NCBI RefSeq assembly: GCF_000429925.1
Contig: NZ_AUCU01000040.1
Span: 1 to 43,943 of the forward strand
DNA length: 43,943 nt
Direction: 5' to 3'
Source of the DNA: Desulfatirhabdium butyrativorans DSM 18734
GTDB lineage: Bacteria > Desulfobacterota > Desulfobacteria > Desulfobacterales > Desulfatirhabdiaceae
Position numbers and translations under genes: made by a program. Positions 35,928 through 43,719 of the stretch are shown here, one piece after another. How positions within the stretch are numbered: position 1 is the stretch's first letter; every line of letters begins with the position of its first letter. The notes beneath the pieces are model-generated. The model searched no databases and was not told the origin of the DNA. It was given only the letters and a program-made list of their open reading frames with translations.

Positions 35928-36377
35928 ATGAGTGAAACCTTCGAACCGACACTGATCGCATTCTGCTGTAAATACTGTGCCTATGCCGCGGCGGATCTGG
36001 CCGGCTCCATGCGCCTGAACTACCCGAGCAACGTCAAGATCACCCAGGTCCCTTGCACCGGCAGGGTGGACATCATCCATCTGCTGAAAGCCTTCGAGGA
36101 TGGGGCGGACGGCGTCTATGTCGCCGGGTGTATGGAAGGAGACTGTCACTTCGTGTCCGGGAACCTGAAGGCGAAGAAGCGGGTCGCCTATGTCAAGAAG
36201 ACCCTGGAGGAAATCGGAATCGAGCCCGACCGGATCGATATGTTCAATCTAAGCTCTGCCATGGGTCCGAGGTTTGCCGAGATCGCCATCGAAATGACCG
36301 ATCGCATCCGAAAACTCGGCCCCACCCCGCTGACCGCGTCTTCGGAAACCTGCTCAGCCAAGGAAGGAACGCCATGA
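35928..36377 (+). CDS. mvhD: MvhD-like [2Fe-2S] subunit
   Basis: A 149-residue protein of normal MvhD length. Ligand cysteines are seen in FCCKYCAYAAADLAGS, VPCTGRVD and AGCMEGDCHF. It transfers electrons between HdrA and an NAD(P)H-, formate- or hydrogen-linked partner in known complexes. GGGAGAA precedes the start, 18 bases after hdrA2, and its TGA overlaps the metV ATG (ATGA). This tight packing ties it to HdrA2 and MetVF. A trailing Cys in the tail (SETCSAKE) is not part of the usual ligand set. Confidence 0.93.
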   Translation: MSETFEPTLIAFCCKYCAYAAADLAGSMRLNYPSNVKITQVPCTGRVDIIHLLKAFEDGADGVYVAGCMEGDCHFVSGNLKAKKRVAYVKKTLEEIGIEPDRIDMFNLSSAMGPRFAEIAIEMTDRIRKLGPTPLTASSETCSAKEGTP

Positions 36378-37048
36378 TCGTCGCCGATCGAAAATCCATT
36401 CATGAAATTCTGGATATGGTGAAAGACTGCTCGAACATCCTCGTGGTGGGATGCAAGGGCTGTGTGACCGTCTGCAATGTCGGCGGTCTGAAAGAAGTGC
36501 AGATCTTGGCCGCTACCCTGAAAATCGCACGCAAGAAGGAAGGCCGTCCCCTGCAAGTGGACGAAGCCCTGCTCGAGCGCCAGTGCGACCCGGAATACAT
36601 CGCCATGATTCAGGATCGCGTCAACGATTATGAGGCCGTCATCTCCATGGCCTGCGGCGTCGGCCCCCAGTTTCTCTCCGAAGCCTACCCGAACCAGCGC
36701 TTCTATCCGGCCGTCAACACGACCTTTTTCGGCGGGGCCGTCGCTCACGGCATCTGGGAGGAGCGCTGCGCCGGTTGCGGCACTTGCATCATCCATCATT
36801 TCGACGGCTTGTGTCCGATCGCCCGCTGTTCCAAGAGCCTCATGAACGGCCCCTGCGGCGGCTCCGATCATGGCAAGTGCGAAATCGCCAAAACCGTTGA
36901 CTGCATCTGGGACAAGATCGTCCGAAAGAAAATGGAGCAGGGACGCCTGAACGATCTGCTGCAGGTGTTCCCTGCCAAGAACTGGCAGACCGCCCGGGAC
37001 GGAGGTCCTCGAAGAAGCCGAAGGGAGGAATTGATCCAAAATGGATGA
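36374..37048 (+). CDS. metV: MetV, Zn/Fe-S subunit of methylene-tetrahydrofolate reductase
   Basis: A 224-residue protein of the MTHFR C-terminal/zinc-finger family (MetV), which partners MetF in acetogens. Cys-rich segments are CKGCVTVC (27-34), ACGVGPQ, and the distal CAGCGTC, CPIARC, GPCGG and CEI series, consistent with a zinc site and Fe-S clusters. AAGGAAGG precedes the start and the end overlaps the metF start by eight bases. In Moorella, MetV links MetF to HdrABC-MvhD; the same order here (HdrA-MvhD-MetV-MetF) supports the same kind of complex. Some annotations call this the methylenetetrahydrofolate reductase C-terminal domain protein. Confidence 0.92.
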   Translation: MIVADRKSIHEILDMVKDCSNILVVGCKGCVTVCNVGGLKEVQILAATLKIARKKEGRPLQVDEALLERQCDPEYIAMIQDRVNDYEAVISMACGVGPQFLSEAYPNQRFYPAVNTTFFGGAVAHGIWEERCAGCGTCIIHHFDGLCPIARCSKSLMNGPCGGSDHGKCEIAKTVDCIWDKIVRKKMEQGRLNDLLQVFPAKNWQTARDGGPRRSRREELIQNG

Positions 37049-37976
37049 TCTCAAATCGGGAAGCAATCTGGAGAAAGTACTCAAAGCCGGTCACTTCGCC
37101 TTCACGGGAGAATGCGGTCCTCCCAAAGGCGCCAATGTCGAGCATCTGCGCGAGAAATTCCGCCACCTGAAGGGAGTGGTCGATGCCGTCAACGTGACGG
37201 ACAACCAGACGGCCGTCGTGCATCTGTCGAGCTGGGCCGCGTCGGCCATCATGGTGCAGGAAGGGGTTGAGCCGAATTTTCAGATGGTCTGCCGGGATCG
37301 CAACCGGCTGGCCATGCAGTCGGACATCCTCGGCGTATACACGATGGGTGTCCGCAACATGCTGTGCCTCTCCGGCGACCACCAGAAGTTCGGCAACCAC
37401 CCCCAGGCCAAGAACGTCTACGACATCGATTCGATGCAGCTCATTTCTCTCGTCAAGAAAATGCGGGACGAAGGGAAATTTTTCAATGACGATCCGATCG
37501 ACGTTCCGCCCAGACTCTTCATCGGAGCCGCATCCAATCCCTTCGCGGAACCCTACGAATTCCGGGTCTATCGGCTCGCCAAAAAAATCGCCGCAGGCGC
37601 CGATTTCGTTCAGACCCAGTGTATCTACAACATGGAACGGTTCCGGGAGTTCATCCGTCAGGCCAACGATATGGGACTGACCGAAAAATGTTACATCCTG
37701 GCCGGAGTCACACCGATGAAAAGCGTCGGTATGGCCAACTACATGGCCAAGCAGGTTCCCGGAATGGATGTGCCCGAATCGCTGATCAAACGCCTCAAGG
37801 GGGTTGAAAAGAACAAGGTCGCAGAAGAAGGCATCCGGTTCTGCCTCGAGCAGATCGAGGAATTCAAGACGATGAAAGGGGTGGCCGGGGTGCATCTGAT
37901 GGCCATCGAATGGGAACATCGGGTTCCGGAGATCGCCGAACGGGCGGGATTGCTGCCGAGGCCCGTCATCGAATAA
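37041..37976 (+). CDS. metF: Methylene-tetrahydrofolate reductase MetF
   Basis: A 311-residue FAD-binding TIM-barrel enzyme that interconverts methylene-H4F and methyl-H4F, the central step of the methyl branch of the Wood-Ljungdahl pathway. Motifs include FTGECGPPKGAN near the start (with the family's catalytic Glu), VNVTDNQTA, CRDRNRLAMQSD (the usual CRD segment), LCLSGD, and DFVQTQCIYNM. The length is typical. As in acetogens, it is coupled to metV and lies in an hdrA-mvhD operon instead of standing alone. It probably works in the oxidative direction in a complete oxidiser or the reductive one in an autotroph; the sequence does not decide. Confidence 0.94.
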   Translation: MDDLKSGSNLEKVLKAGHFAFTGECGPPKGANVEHLREKFRHLKGVVDAVNVTDNQTAVVHLSSWAASAIMVQEGVEPNFQMVCRDRNRLAMQSDILGVYTMGVRNMLCLSGDHQKFGNHPQAKNVYDIDSMQLISLVKKMRDEGKFFNDDPIDVPPRLFIGAASNPFAEPYEFRVYRLAKKIAAGADFVQTQCIYNMERFREFIRQANDMGLTEKCYILAGVTPMKSVGMANYMAKQVPGMDVPESLIKRLKGVEKNKVAEEGIRFCLEQIEEFKTMKGVAGVHLMAIEWEHRVPEIAERAGLLPRPVIE

Positions 37977-38126
37977 TCGGGCTGAAAAGCGGATGGAGCC
38001 TCCGATAGTGAAATGAACCGCAAAGACGCAAAGGACGCAAAGAGATCGATCGATGAAGCCGGTCGTTCTCTCTGGAAGCTCCACCGTTTCTGCGGGAAAT
38101 CGATACGATTTGCCGTTCCGTCACGG

Positions 38127-38432
38127 ATGGACTCGCAAAAAGTCGCTGTACCCCCGATTGTTGGGGATTTCCGGGCCTGAGCATGGGGGCGGGTATGCCT
38201 TTTGATGCTGCAGCGGAAACTGTTTGAAGCCGCCGGAGATCGTTGAGCCGGGCATGCAGAGTGCTTCGGCTTGTGTTTGAATAACGTACGATTCCAATGA
38301 GATGCTCTTTCCTGGAGCGTCTGGCACCATGCCCGGCTCTACGAGATCGGGCGGCTGAGTTTTTCCGATGCAGCGAAAAAGGTGTGCCCGCTCCCATGCG
38401 GCTCGCTGGAGACTCACTGACTTTTTGCGAAG
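38127..38432 (+). repeat. ~305-bp dispersed element with inverted ends, copy B
   Basis: It opens with ATGGACTCGCAAAAAGTCGC and closes with GACTCACTGACTTTTTGCGA. It shares long stretches with copy A (11030-11336), including GAGTTTTTCCGATGCAGCGA and GCCGCCGGAGATCGT. The middle differs. It fills most of the metF-fdhA gap. Just before it, at about 38022-38043, is a short CGCAAAGACGCAAAGG repeat. Confidence 0.85.
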
Positions 38433-38510
38433 CCGTCAAGGATGATGGTGTTCCAGAAAACCTCTGGATTCAAATAGCAGCTTCACCCATCACAAAAAGG
38501 AGGTCGGCCC

Positions 38511-41500
38511 ATGAAGGTCAGTCGAAGAGGGTTCTTGAAGATTTCCGGCGCTGTCGCAGCTGGAATGGCGGTCGGATCGATGGGATTCGATTTACAGCCG
38601 GTCAAGGTCCATGCCCAGATGCTCAAGACCCGCTATGCCAAGGAGACCACCACGATCTGCTGCTACTGCGGGGTCGGATGCGGCGCCCTCGTTCATACCA
38701 GCAAGAAGGGAGACGGCCGCATCATCAACATCGAAGGCGATCCGGATCATGTCATCAATCGAGGGGCACTCTGTTCCAAGGGAGCGGCCCTCAAGGGACT
38801 TGCCGAAAACACGAATCGTCTTCTCAATCCGATGTACCGTGCACCGTTTTCCGACAAATGGGAGGAAGTCTCCTGGGACTGGGCCATTGACCGAATCGCC
38901 CAGCGCGTCAAGAAGACCCGGGATGCTTCTTTCATGAAGCGCAATGCAGCAGGCCAGGTGGTGAATCGCACCGAAGCGATCGCATCGGTCGGAAGCGCCG
39001 CCTTCGACAACGAGGAATGCTGGATCTATCAGGCCCTGATGCGCGCCCTCGGCCTGGTCTACATCGAACATCAGGCGAGACTCTGCCATAGTTCGACCGT
39101 TGCCGCACTTGCCGAATCGTTCGGTCGCGGCGCCATGACAAACCATTTCATCGACATGAAAAACAGCGACTGCATTCTGGTCATGGGCAGCAATGCGGCA
39201 GAGACCCACCCCATCTCCTTTAAATGGGTAACCGAGGCCCAGCGAAAAGGCGCCACCCTCATCAGTGTCGATCCAAGATTTACCCGAACCTCCGCCAAGG
39301 CGGACATCTATGCCCCGCTGCGCTCCGGGACGGACGTGGCCTTTTTGGGTGGAATGATCCGGTATATCCTCGAAAACGGGCTTTACCACAAGGATTATGT
39401 ATTGCACTACACCAACGCCACCCTGTTGCTCAACCCGGAATATCGGTTCGAAAAGGGCCTTTTTGCCGGATTCGATCCCAAGACCCGAAAGTACGACCAG
39501 TCCAAATGGGCCTTCCAGCTTGATGCCGAGGAAAAGCCTAAACGGGATATGTCGCTGAAAGACCCCTTGTGCGTGTTCAACCAGTTGAAGAAACACTATT
39601 CCCGCTACGATCTAAAGACCGTCTCTTCCGTTACCGGCACGAGCGAAGCGGATTTACTGGCCGTTTACAAGGCCTTTACCGCAACTGGCAAACCCGACAA
39701 GGCAGGCACCATCCTCTATGCCATGGGATGGACCCAGCATACCATCGGGGTTCAGATCATCCGGACCATGACCATCGTTCAATTGCTTCTGGGAAATATC
39801 GGCATGGCAGGAGGCGGGGTAAACGCCCTTCGCGGAGAGTCGAACGTACAGGGATCGACGGACCATGCACTTCTGTACCATATCTATCCGGGATACCTCG
39901 GCGTTCCAACGGCCAAGGCACAAAAGCTTGCCGATATCTTAAGTCGCAGGCCCAAGAGCAAGGACCCCTTGAGTCTCAACTGGTGGCAGAATGAACCCAA
40001 ATACATCGTGAGTTTCCTCAAGGCGATGTTCGGCGATCAGGCAACCGCCGAAAACGAATTCGGCTACCCCTGGATGCCGAAACTCGAGGACGGAAAGGCG
40101 TATTCCTGGCTCGATCTCTTCGATGAAATGTACAAGGGATCGATCAAGGGACTGTTCGCCTGGGGCATGAATCCCGCCTGCAGCGGAGCCAACAGCAACA
40201 AGACCCGAAAGGCGCTGGCCAATCTCGAATGGCTGGTCAACGTGAATCTCTTCGACAACGAAACCGGCTCTTTCTGGAAGGGGCCGGGGATGAAACCGGG
40301 GGATATCGGAACCGAAGTCTTCATGCTGCCGGCCTGCGTATCGGTCGAAAAAGAAGGCAGCATCACCAACAGCGGACGCTGGATGCAATGGCGCTATGCC
40401 GGTCCCAACCCGCTCGGCAACAGCCGTCCCGACGGAGACATCATCCTGGAGCTCGGACTCAAGCTGAAGGAAATTTACCAGAAAGAAGGCGGGGTCTTCC
40501 CGGATCCGATCCTGAACCTGAAATGGGATTATATGAGCCAGGGGAAGTACGACCCGCACAAGGTCGCCAAAATCATCAACGGCACCTTCACCCGGGACGT
40601 CAAGATCGGAGATAAGGAATTCAAGGCCGGCAAACAAGTACCTTCCTTCGCCTTCCTGCAGGCGGACGGCAGCACGGCCTGCGGCAACTGGATCTATTCC
40701 GGCAGCTATACGGATGCCGGAAACATGGCCGCACGTCGCAAAACGAATGACGCGGTGAACCAGATCGGACTCTATCCGGAATTCGCCTGGGCCTGGCCGG
40801 TCAACCGTCGGATTCTCTACAACCGGGCGTCCGTCGACCTGAAGGGTCAGCCTTTCGATGCCAAACGCTGGGTCATGAAATGGGAAGGCGACAAATGGAT
40901 CGGCGATATACCGGACGGTCCGGCACCGCCCCTTGCCGATGCGCAAGGAAACCCCAACCCGAACGGAAAGCATCCCTTCATCATGACCCTGCACGGCTTC
41001 GGCCAACTGTTCGGCCCTGGATTGAAAGACGGCCCGTTTCCGGAACATTATGAAGCCATGGAATGCCCGATCGAGAAGAATCCGCTGAGCGATCAGCTTC
41101 ACAGCCCCACCGTTCCGATGTATGCCTCGGCTGCAGATCAGTTTGCCGCTACCTGCGATCCGAAATATCCCTATGTCTGCTCGACCTACCGGGTATCGGA
41201 GCACTGGCAGACGGGTCTGATGACCCGGCCGCAGCCTTGGCTGTTGGAACTCCAGCCCCAGGTCTTCGTCGAAATGAGCGAGGAGCTGGCCAAACTCAAA
41301 AACATTCAGAACGGCGAGCGGGTCATCGTCAGCACCGTCAGAGGCTCTCTGGAAGCCACAGCCATTGTCACCAAGCGGTTCAGGCCGATGAAGATTGCAG
41401 GCACCCTCGTCTATCCCATCGGTCTGCCGTACAACTACGGCTGGCGCTGGCCGGCATCCGGCACCGAGGAAAGCGCCAATCTGCTGACGGCCTCCACCGG

Positions 41501-41561
41501 CGATTCCAACACCCGGATTCCGGAAACCAAGACGTTCATGGCGAACGTTTCCAAGAAATGA
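38511..41561 (+). CDS. fdhA: Tat-exported formate dehydrogenase, catalytic subunit, Cys form
   Basis: A 1016-residue molybdenum/tungsten bis-pyranopterin enzyme of the FdnG/FdoG family, oxidising formate to CO2. A twin-arginine signal (SRRGFLKI, residues 4-11) sends it to the periplasm. The 4Fe-4S ligands are Cys50, Cys53, Cys57 and Cys88. The active-site loop reads ARLCHSSTV, with Cys192 (codon TGC at 39084) where E. coli FdnG has selenocysteine, and the conserved His193. GRGAMTNH, YALGWTQH, GGGVNALRGESNVQG and LNRRILYNRAS-type motifs match FdnG throughout. A strong AAGGAGGT site precedes the ATG. A chain this long with no gaps points to a functional, non-selenium isoform. Confidence 0.95.
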   Translation: MKVSRRGFLKISGAVAAGMAVGSMGFDLQPVKVHAQMLKTRYAKETTTICCYCGVGCGALVHTSKKGDGRIINIEGDPDHVINRGALCSKGAALKGLAENTNRLLNPMYRAPFSDKWEEVSWDWAIDRIAQRVKKTRDASFMKRNAAGQVVNRTEAIASVGSAAFDNEECWIYQALMRALGLVYIEHQARLCHSSTVAALAESFGRGAMTNHFIDMKNSDCILVMGSNAAETHPISFKWVTEAQRKGATLISVDPRFTRTSAKADIYAPLRSGTDVAFLGGMIRYILENGLYHKDYVLHYTNATLLLNPEYRFEKGLFAGFDPKTRKYDQSKWAFQLDAEEKPKRDMSLKDPLCVFNQLKKHYSRYDLKTVSSVTGTSEADLLAVYKAFTATGKPDKAGTILYAMGWTQHTIGVQIIRTMTIVQLLLGNIGMAGGGVNALRGESNVQGSTDHALLYHIYPGYLGVPTAKAQKLADILSRRPKSKDPLSLNWWQNEPKYIVSFLKAMFGDQATAENEFGYPWMPKLEDGKAYSWLDLFDEMYKGSIKGLFAWGMNPACSGANSNKTRKALANLEWLVNVNLFDNETGSFWKGPGMKPGDIGTEVFMLPACVSVEKEGSITNSGRWMQWRYAGPNPLGNSRPDGDIILELGLKLKEIYQKEGGVFPDPILNLKWDYMSQGKYDPHKVAKIINGTFTRDVKIGDKEFKAGKQVPSFAFLQADGSTACGNWIYSGSYTDAGNMAARRKTNDAVNQIGLYPEFAWAWPVNRRILYNRASVDLKGQPFDAKRWVMKWEGDKWIGDIPDGPAPPLADAQGNPNPNGKHPFIMTLHGFGQLFGPGLKDGPFPEHYEAMECPIEKNPLSDQLHSPTVPMYASAADQFAATCDPKYPYVCSTYRVSEHWQTGLMTRPQPWLLELQPQVFVEMSEELAKLKNIQNGERVIVSTVRGSLEATAIVTKRFRPMKIAGTLVYPIGLPYNYGWRWPASGTEESANLLTASTGDSNTRIPETKTFMANVSKK

Positions 41562-41575
41562 AGGGAGGTAGGTGA

Positions 41576-42301
41576 ATGGAAAAGGCATTCTTGATCGACA
41601 CGACCCTGTGCACGGCCTGTCGGGGCTGCCAGGTCGCCTGCAAGCAATGGCATGATCTGCCGACCGAAATCACGAAGAACCGCGGGACATACGAAAACCC
41701 GGCCGATTTGTCCTTCAACACCTACAAGCTCGTTCGCATGCGGGAGACGGTAGTGGACAACCGGCTGCGCTGGCTTTTCTTCCCGGAGCAATGCCGCCAT
41801 TGCCTCTCACCGCCCTGTCAGGATACGGCGGGGGAGCCCGGTGCCATCTATACGGACCCGGCGACCGGTGCCGTGCTCTACACGGCCGAAACCCGATTTC
41901 TGAAAGCCGACGACATCATTGCCTCCTGTCCGTACAACATCCCCCGTAAATCCGAAGACGGAACGCTCGCCAAATGCGACATGTGCAACGATCGGGTCCA
42001 CAACGGCCTGCTGCCGGCATGTGTACAGACATGCCCGACGGGCGCGATGACGTTCGGAGACCTGGACAAAATCCGCAAGCTCGCTGACGAGCGGCTTGCC
42101 GAAGTTCGAAAGAAATTCCCGAAAGCCGTCCTGGTGGACCCGGACGACGTTCGGGTCATTTATCTCACTCCCTTCGATCCGAAGCTGAGCTTCGAGCATG
42201 CCATCGCCGAGGCGGGCCCCGTCGGCCTGACCCGCCATCTGGCGCTCCGGAAAATGACTCGGCCGCTGACCTCGGTTCTCGAAGGCATTCGGAACGTTTG
42301 A
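41576..42301 (+). CDS. fdhB: Formate dehydrogenase, iron-sulfur beta subunit
   Basis: A 241-residue ferredoxin-like subunit that takes electrons from the catalytic subunit. It has four Cys clusters: CTACRGCQVAC (Cys12-15-18-22), CRHCLSPPC, SCPYNIPRK, and CDMCNDRV with CVQTCPTGA. It lacks its own signal peptide, as is usual for such subunits, and probably leaves the cell folded with FdhA by the Tat route. There is no C-terminal membrane anchor like that of FdnH, and no cytochrome b or c gene follows, so the pair resembles the soluble periplasmic FdhAB of Desulfovibrio that reduces cytochrome c3. GGGAGGT precedes the start, 14 bases after fdhA. Confidence 0.93.
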   Translation: MEKAFLIDTTLCTACRGCQVACKQWHDLPTEITKNRGTYENPADLSFNTYKLVRMRETVVDNRLRWLFFPEQCRHCLSPPCQDTAGEPGAIYTDPATGAVLYTAETRFLKADDIIASCPYNIPRKSEDGTLAKCDMCNDRVHNGLLPACVQTCPTGAMTFGDLDKIRKLADERLAEVRKKFPKAVLVDPDDVRVIYLTPFDPKLSFEHAIAEAGPVGLTRHLALRKMTRPLTSVLEGIRNV

Positions 42302-42388
42302 TGAATCCAGGGGGTGCCTGGGCAGGAATCCATGCAGCGCATTGCCTGCGGCCGGTTCATTCACGGATTTGCCGTAGAGGTTCTCATT

Positions 42389-42414
42389 CAGGGGCACGGC
42401 TTGCCGTACCCCTG
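42389..42414 (+). terminator. Hairpin between fdhB and the third mvhD (possible attenuator)
   Basis: CAGGGGCACGG and CCGTACCCCTG pair over 11 bases with one mismatch around a four-base loop. No U-run follows, so it is a weak candidate for termination; a processing or REP-like site is equally possible. Confidence 0.45.
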
Positions 42415-42464
42415 TGAACATATCGGTTCAACAGAAGATTATTGAAACAACGCAGGAGGAATTT

Positions 42465-42941
42465 ATGACCGACTGGAAACCGAAAATCGTTACGTTTTTA
42501 TGCAACTGGTGCACGTACGGAGCCGCAGACCTGGCGGGTGTGAGCCGATTGCAATATCCTCCCTACATCCGAGTGATCCGGGTGCCCTGCAGCGGCCGGG
42601 TCAGCCCGAAATTCATCCTGAGCGCCTTCATGCAGGGCGCGGATGGGGTATGGGTATCGGGATGCCATCCGGGAGACTGCCATTACATCGAGGGAAATTT
42701 CTACGCCCGCCGCAAGTTCGCCTTGATGAAGAATCTGCTGGAGCATACGGGCATTGAACCGGGAAGACTGCATTTCTCCTGGATTTCATCTGCAGAAGCC
42801 ACCAAATTCGCGGACATGGCCCGCCATGTTTGCCAGACCGTGGAAGCCCTGGGGCCGATACGACGGATGGTCAAAACCGGAAGAACACCTTCCGCCACGA
42901 CGGCTTGCCCTGGCGAGGGATGTGCTTGTTGTTGCGGGTAG
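42465..42941 (+). CDS. mvhD: MvhD-like [2Fe-2S] subunit, third copy
   Basis: A 158-residue MvhD-family protein. Cysteines are seen in FLCNWCTYGAADLAG, VPCSGRVS and SGCHPGDCHY, most like the MvhD at 32079 but without its extra domain. The chosen ATG has AGGAGGA (42454-42460) at ideal spacing; the frame opens earlier at 42414 but lacks such a site. The C-terminus is an unusual Cys/Gly tail (CPGEGCACCCG). It follows the periplasmic formate dehydrogenase genes by 163 bases. MvhD proteins are cytoplasmic, so it would not contact FdhAB directly and more likely serves one of the HdrA proteins. Confidence 0.9.
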   Translation: MTDWKPKIVTFLCNWCTYGAADLAGVSRLQYPPYIRVIRVPCSGRVSPKFILSAFMQGADGVWVSGCHPGDCHYIEGNFYARRKFALMKNLLEHTGIEPGRLHFSWISSAEATKFADMARHVCQTVEALGPIRRMVKTGRTPSATTACPGEGCACCCG

Positions 42942-42944
42942 TTG

Positions 42945-43028
42945 CGGAAAATTTTTTCCGCAGACGACTCTCACTCTTACGGCATCCAGGTGCCTCATGA
43001 ATGCCGTAAGAGTGAGAGTCGTCTGCGG
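42945..43028 (+). terminator. Perfect 28-bp inverted repeat just after the Hdr array
   Basis: CCGCAGACGACTCTCACTCT and the following eight bases (42958-42985) are the exact reverse complement of 43001-43028, with a 15-base loop. A smaller GCGGAAAA/TTTTCCGC hairpin (42945-42962) leads into it. It is the natural end of the transcription unit, though only ATTTTC follows the stem. Confidence 0.7.
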
Positions 43029-43719
43029 GATTTTCAAAGTCAGCGATATTTTTCACAAGAAATACAGCCCGACAGCAACCGCTATCATCACACCATCGAG
43101 GTAGGACACTTACGTGAATGGAAATCCATGTTTGGAAAAGCATCACTATCGGAATGATCATTTCACCATATAACGGGAAAACTTGGGCCGCACGATCACG
43201 CCGTAGACTTGATCGTAAGCAGGATACGGGCTAAGGCCTATCGAAAAGAGTGCAGGGGAAGGATCCAGGATCGGATGAAAAATCGTATGATAGTGAATAC
43301 CAATCTTTTTGAAAACCAAATCATAAAAATCCAATCCTATCCTTCAGCCACCATGATTCATCGCGACTGTTGCGTTGGCCATTCCATTATGCCGCTTTTC
43401 GTTTTCAACGGATTCCAATGATCCATCCTTATCTCCACCAAAACGGGAAAGCATTGATGCACCTGTTTTTCGGACATACCTGAGCGGCTTGCAAGCCATT
43501 GCCACGGGTTGGCAATATCGGGAACCGTCGGGGAAACGGGTCGTTGATGTTCGACAGAACACCTTCCGTCTGAATCCCTTCAGCGGCAATTGCAAAAGTC
43601 CTGCTGCCTCATTCCTACGAAACTTCCGGTCCAGTTTCCGGGCCTGCGAGACAACAGCTCACCGGTGCTTCTCGTAGGCCACCGAGAAACGAGACCACAA
43701 TTATTCGATTACGACGGGC
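43029..43719. other. Gap without a recognisable gene
   Basis: About 690 bases in which frames are short, overlap on both strands and match nothing I know. Base composition is less GC-rich than in the Hdr array (for example the AT-rich stretch 43270-43340), which fits acquired or IS-related DNA next to the IS110 fragment. Confidence 0.55.

Noticed and set aside
32580-36149. A 1189-codon minus-strand frame
   Set aside because: It is a shadow of hdrA2 and its neighbours; no domain is recognisable while the plus strand encodes full HdrA and MvhD motifs.
39084-39086. Selenocysteine codon in the formate dehydrogenase
   Set aside because: The active-site codon is TGC (Cys), not TGA, and the frame is open, so no selenocysteine insertion element is needed.
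42958-43028. Calling the 28-bp hairpin a certain intrinsic terminator
   Set aside because: The stem is much longer than usual and only four T follow on the plus strand, so I list it as a candidate only.
43375-43677. A 100-codon plus-strand frame near the IS110 fragment
   Set aside because: No recognisable domain, no ribosome site, and a competing minus frame covers part of it.
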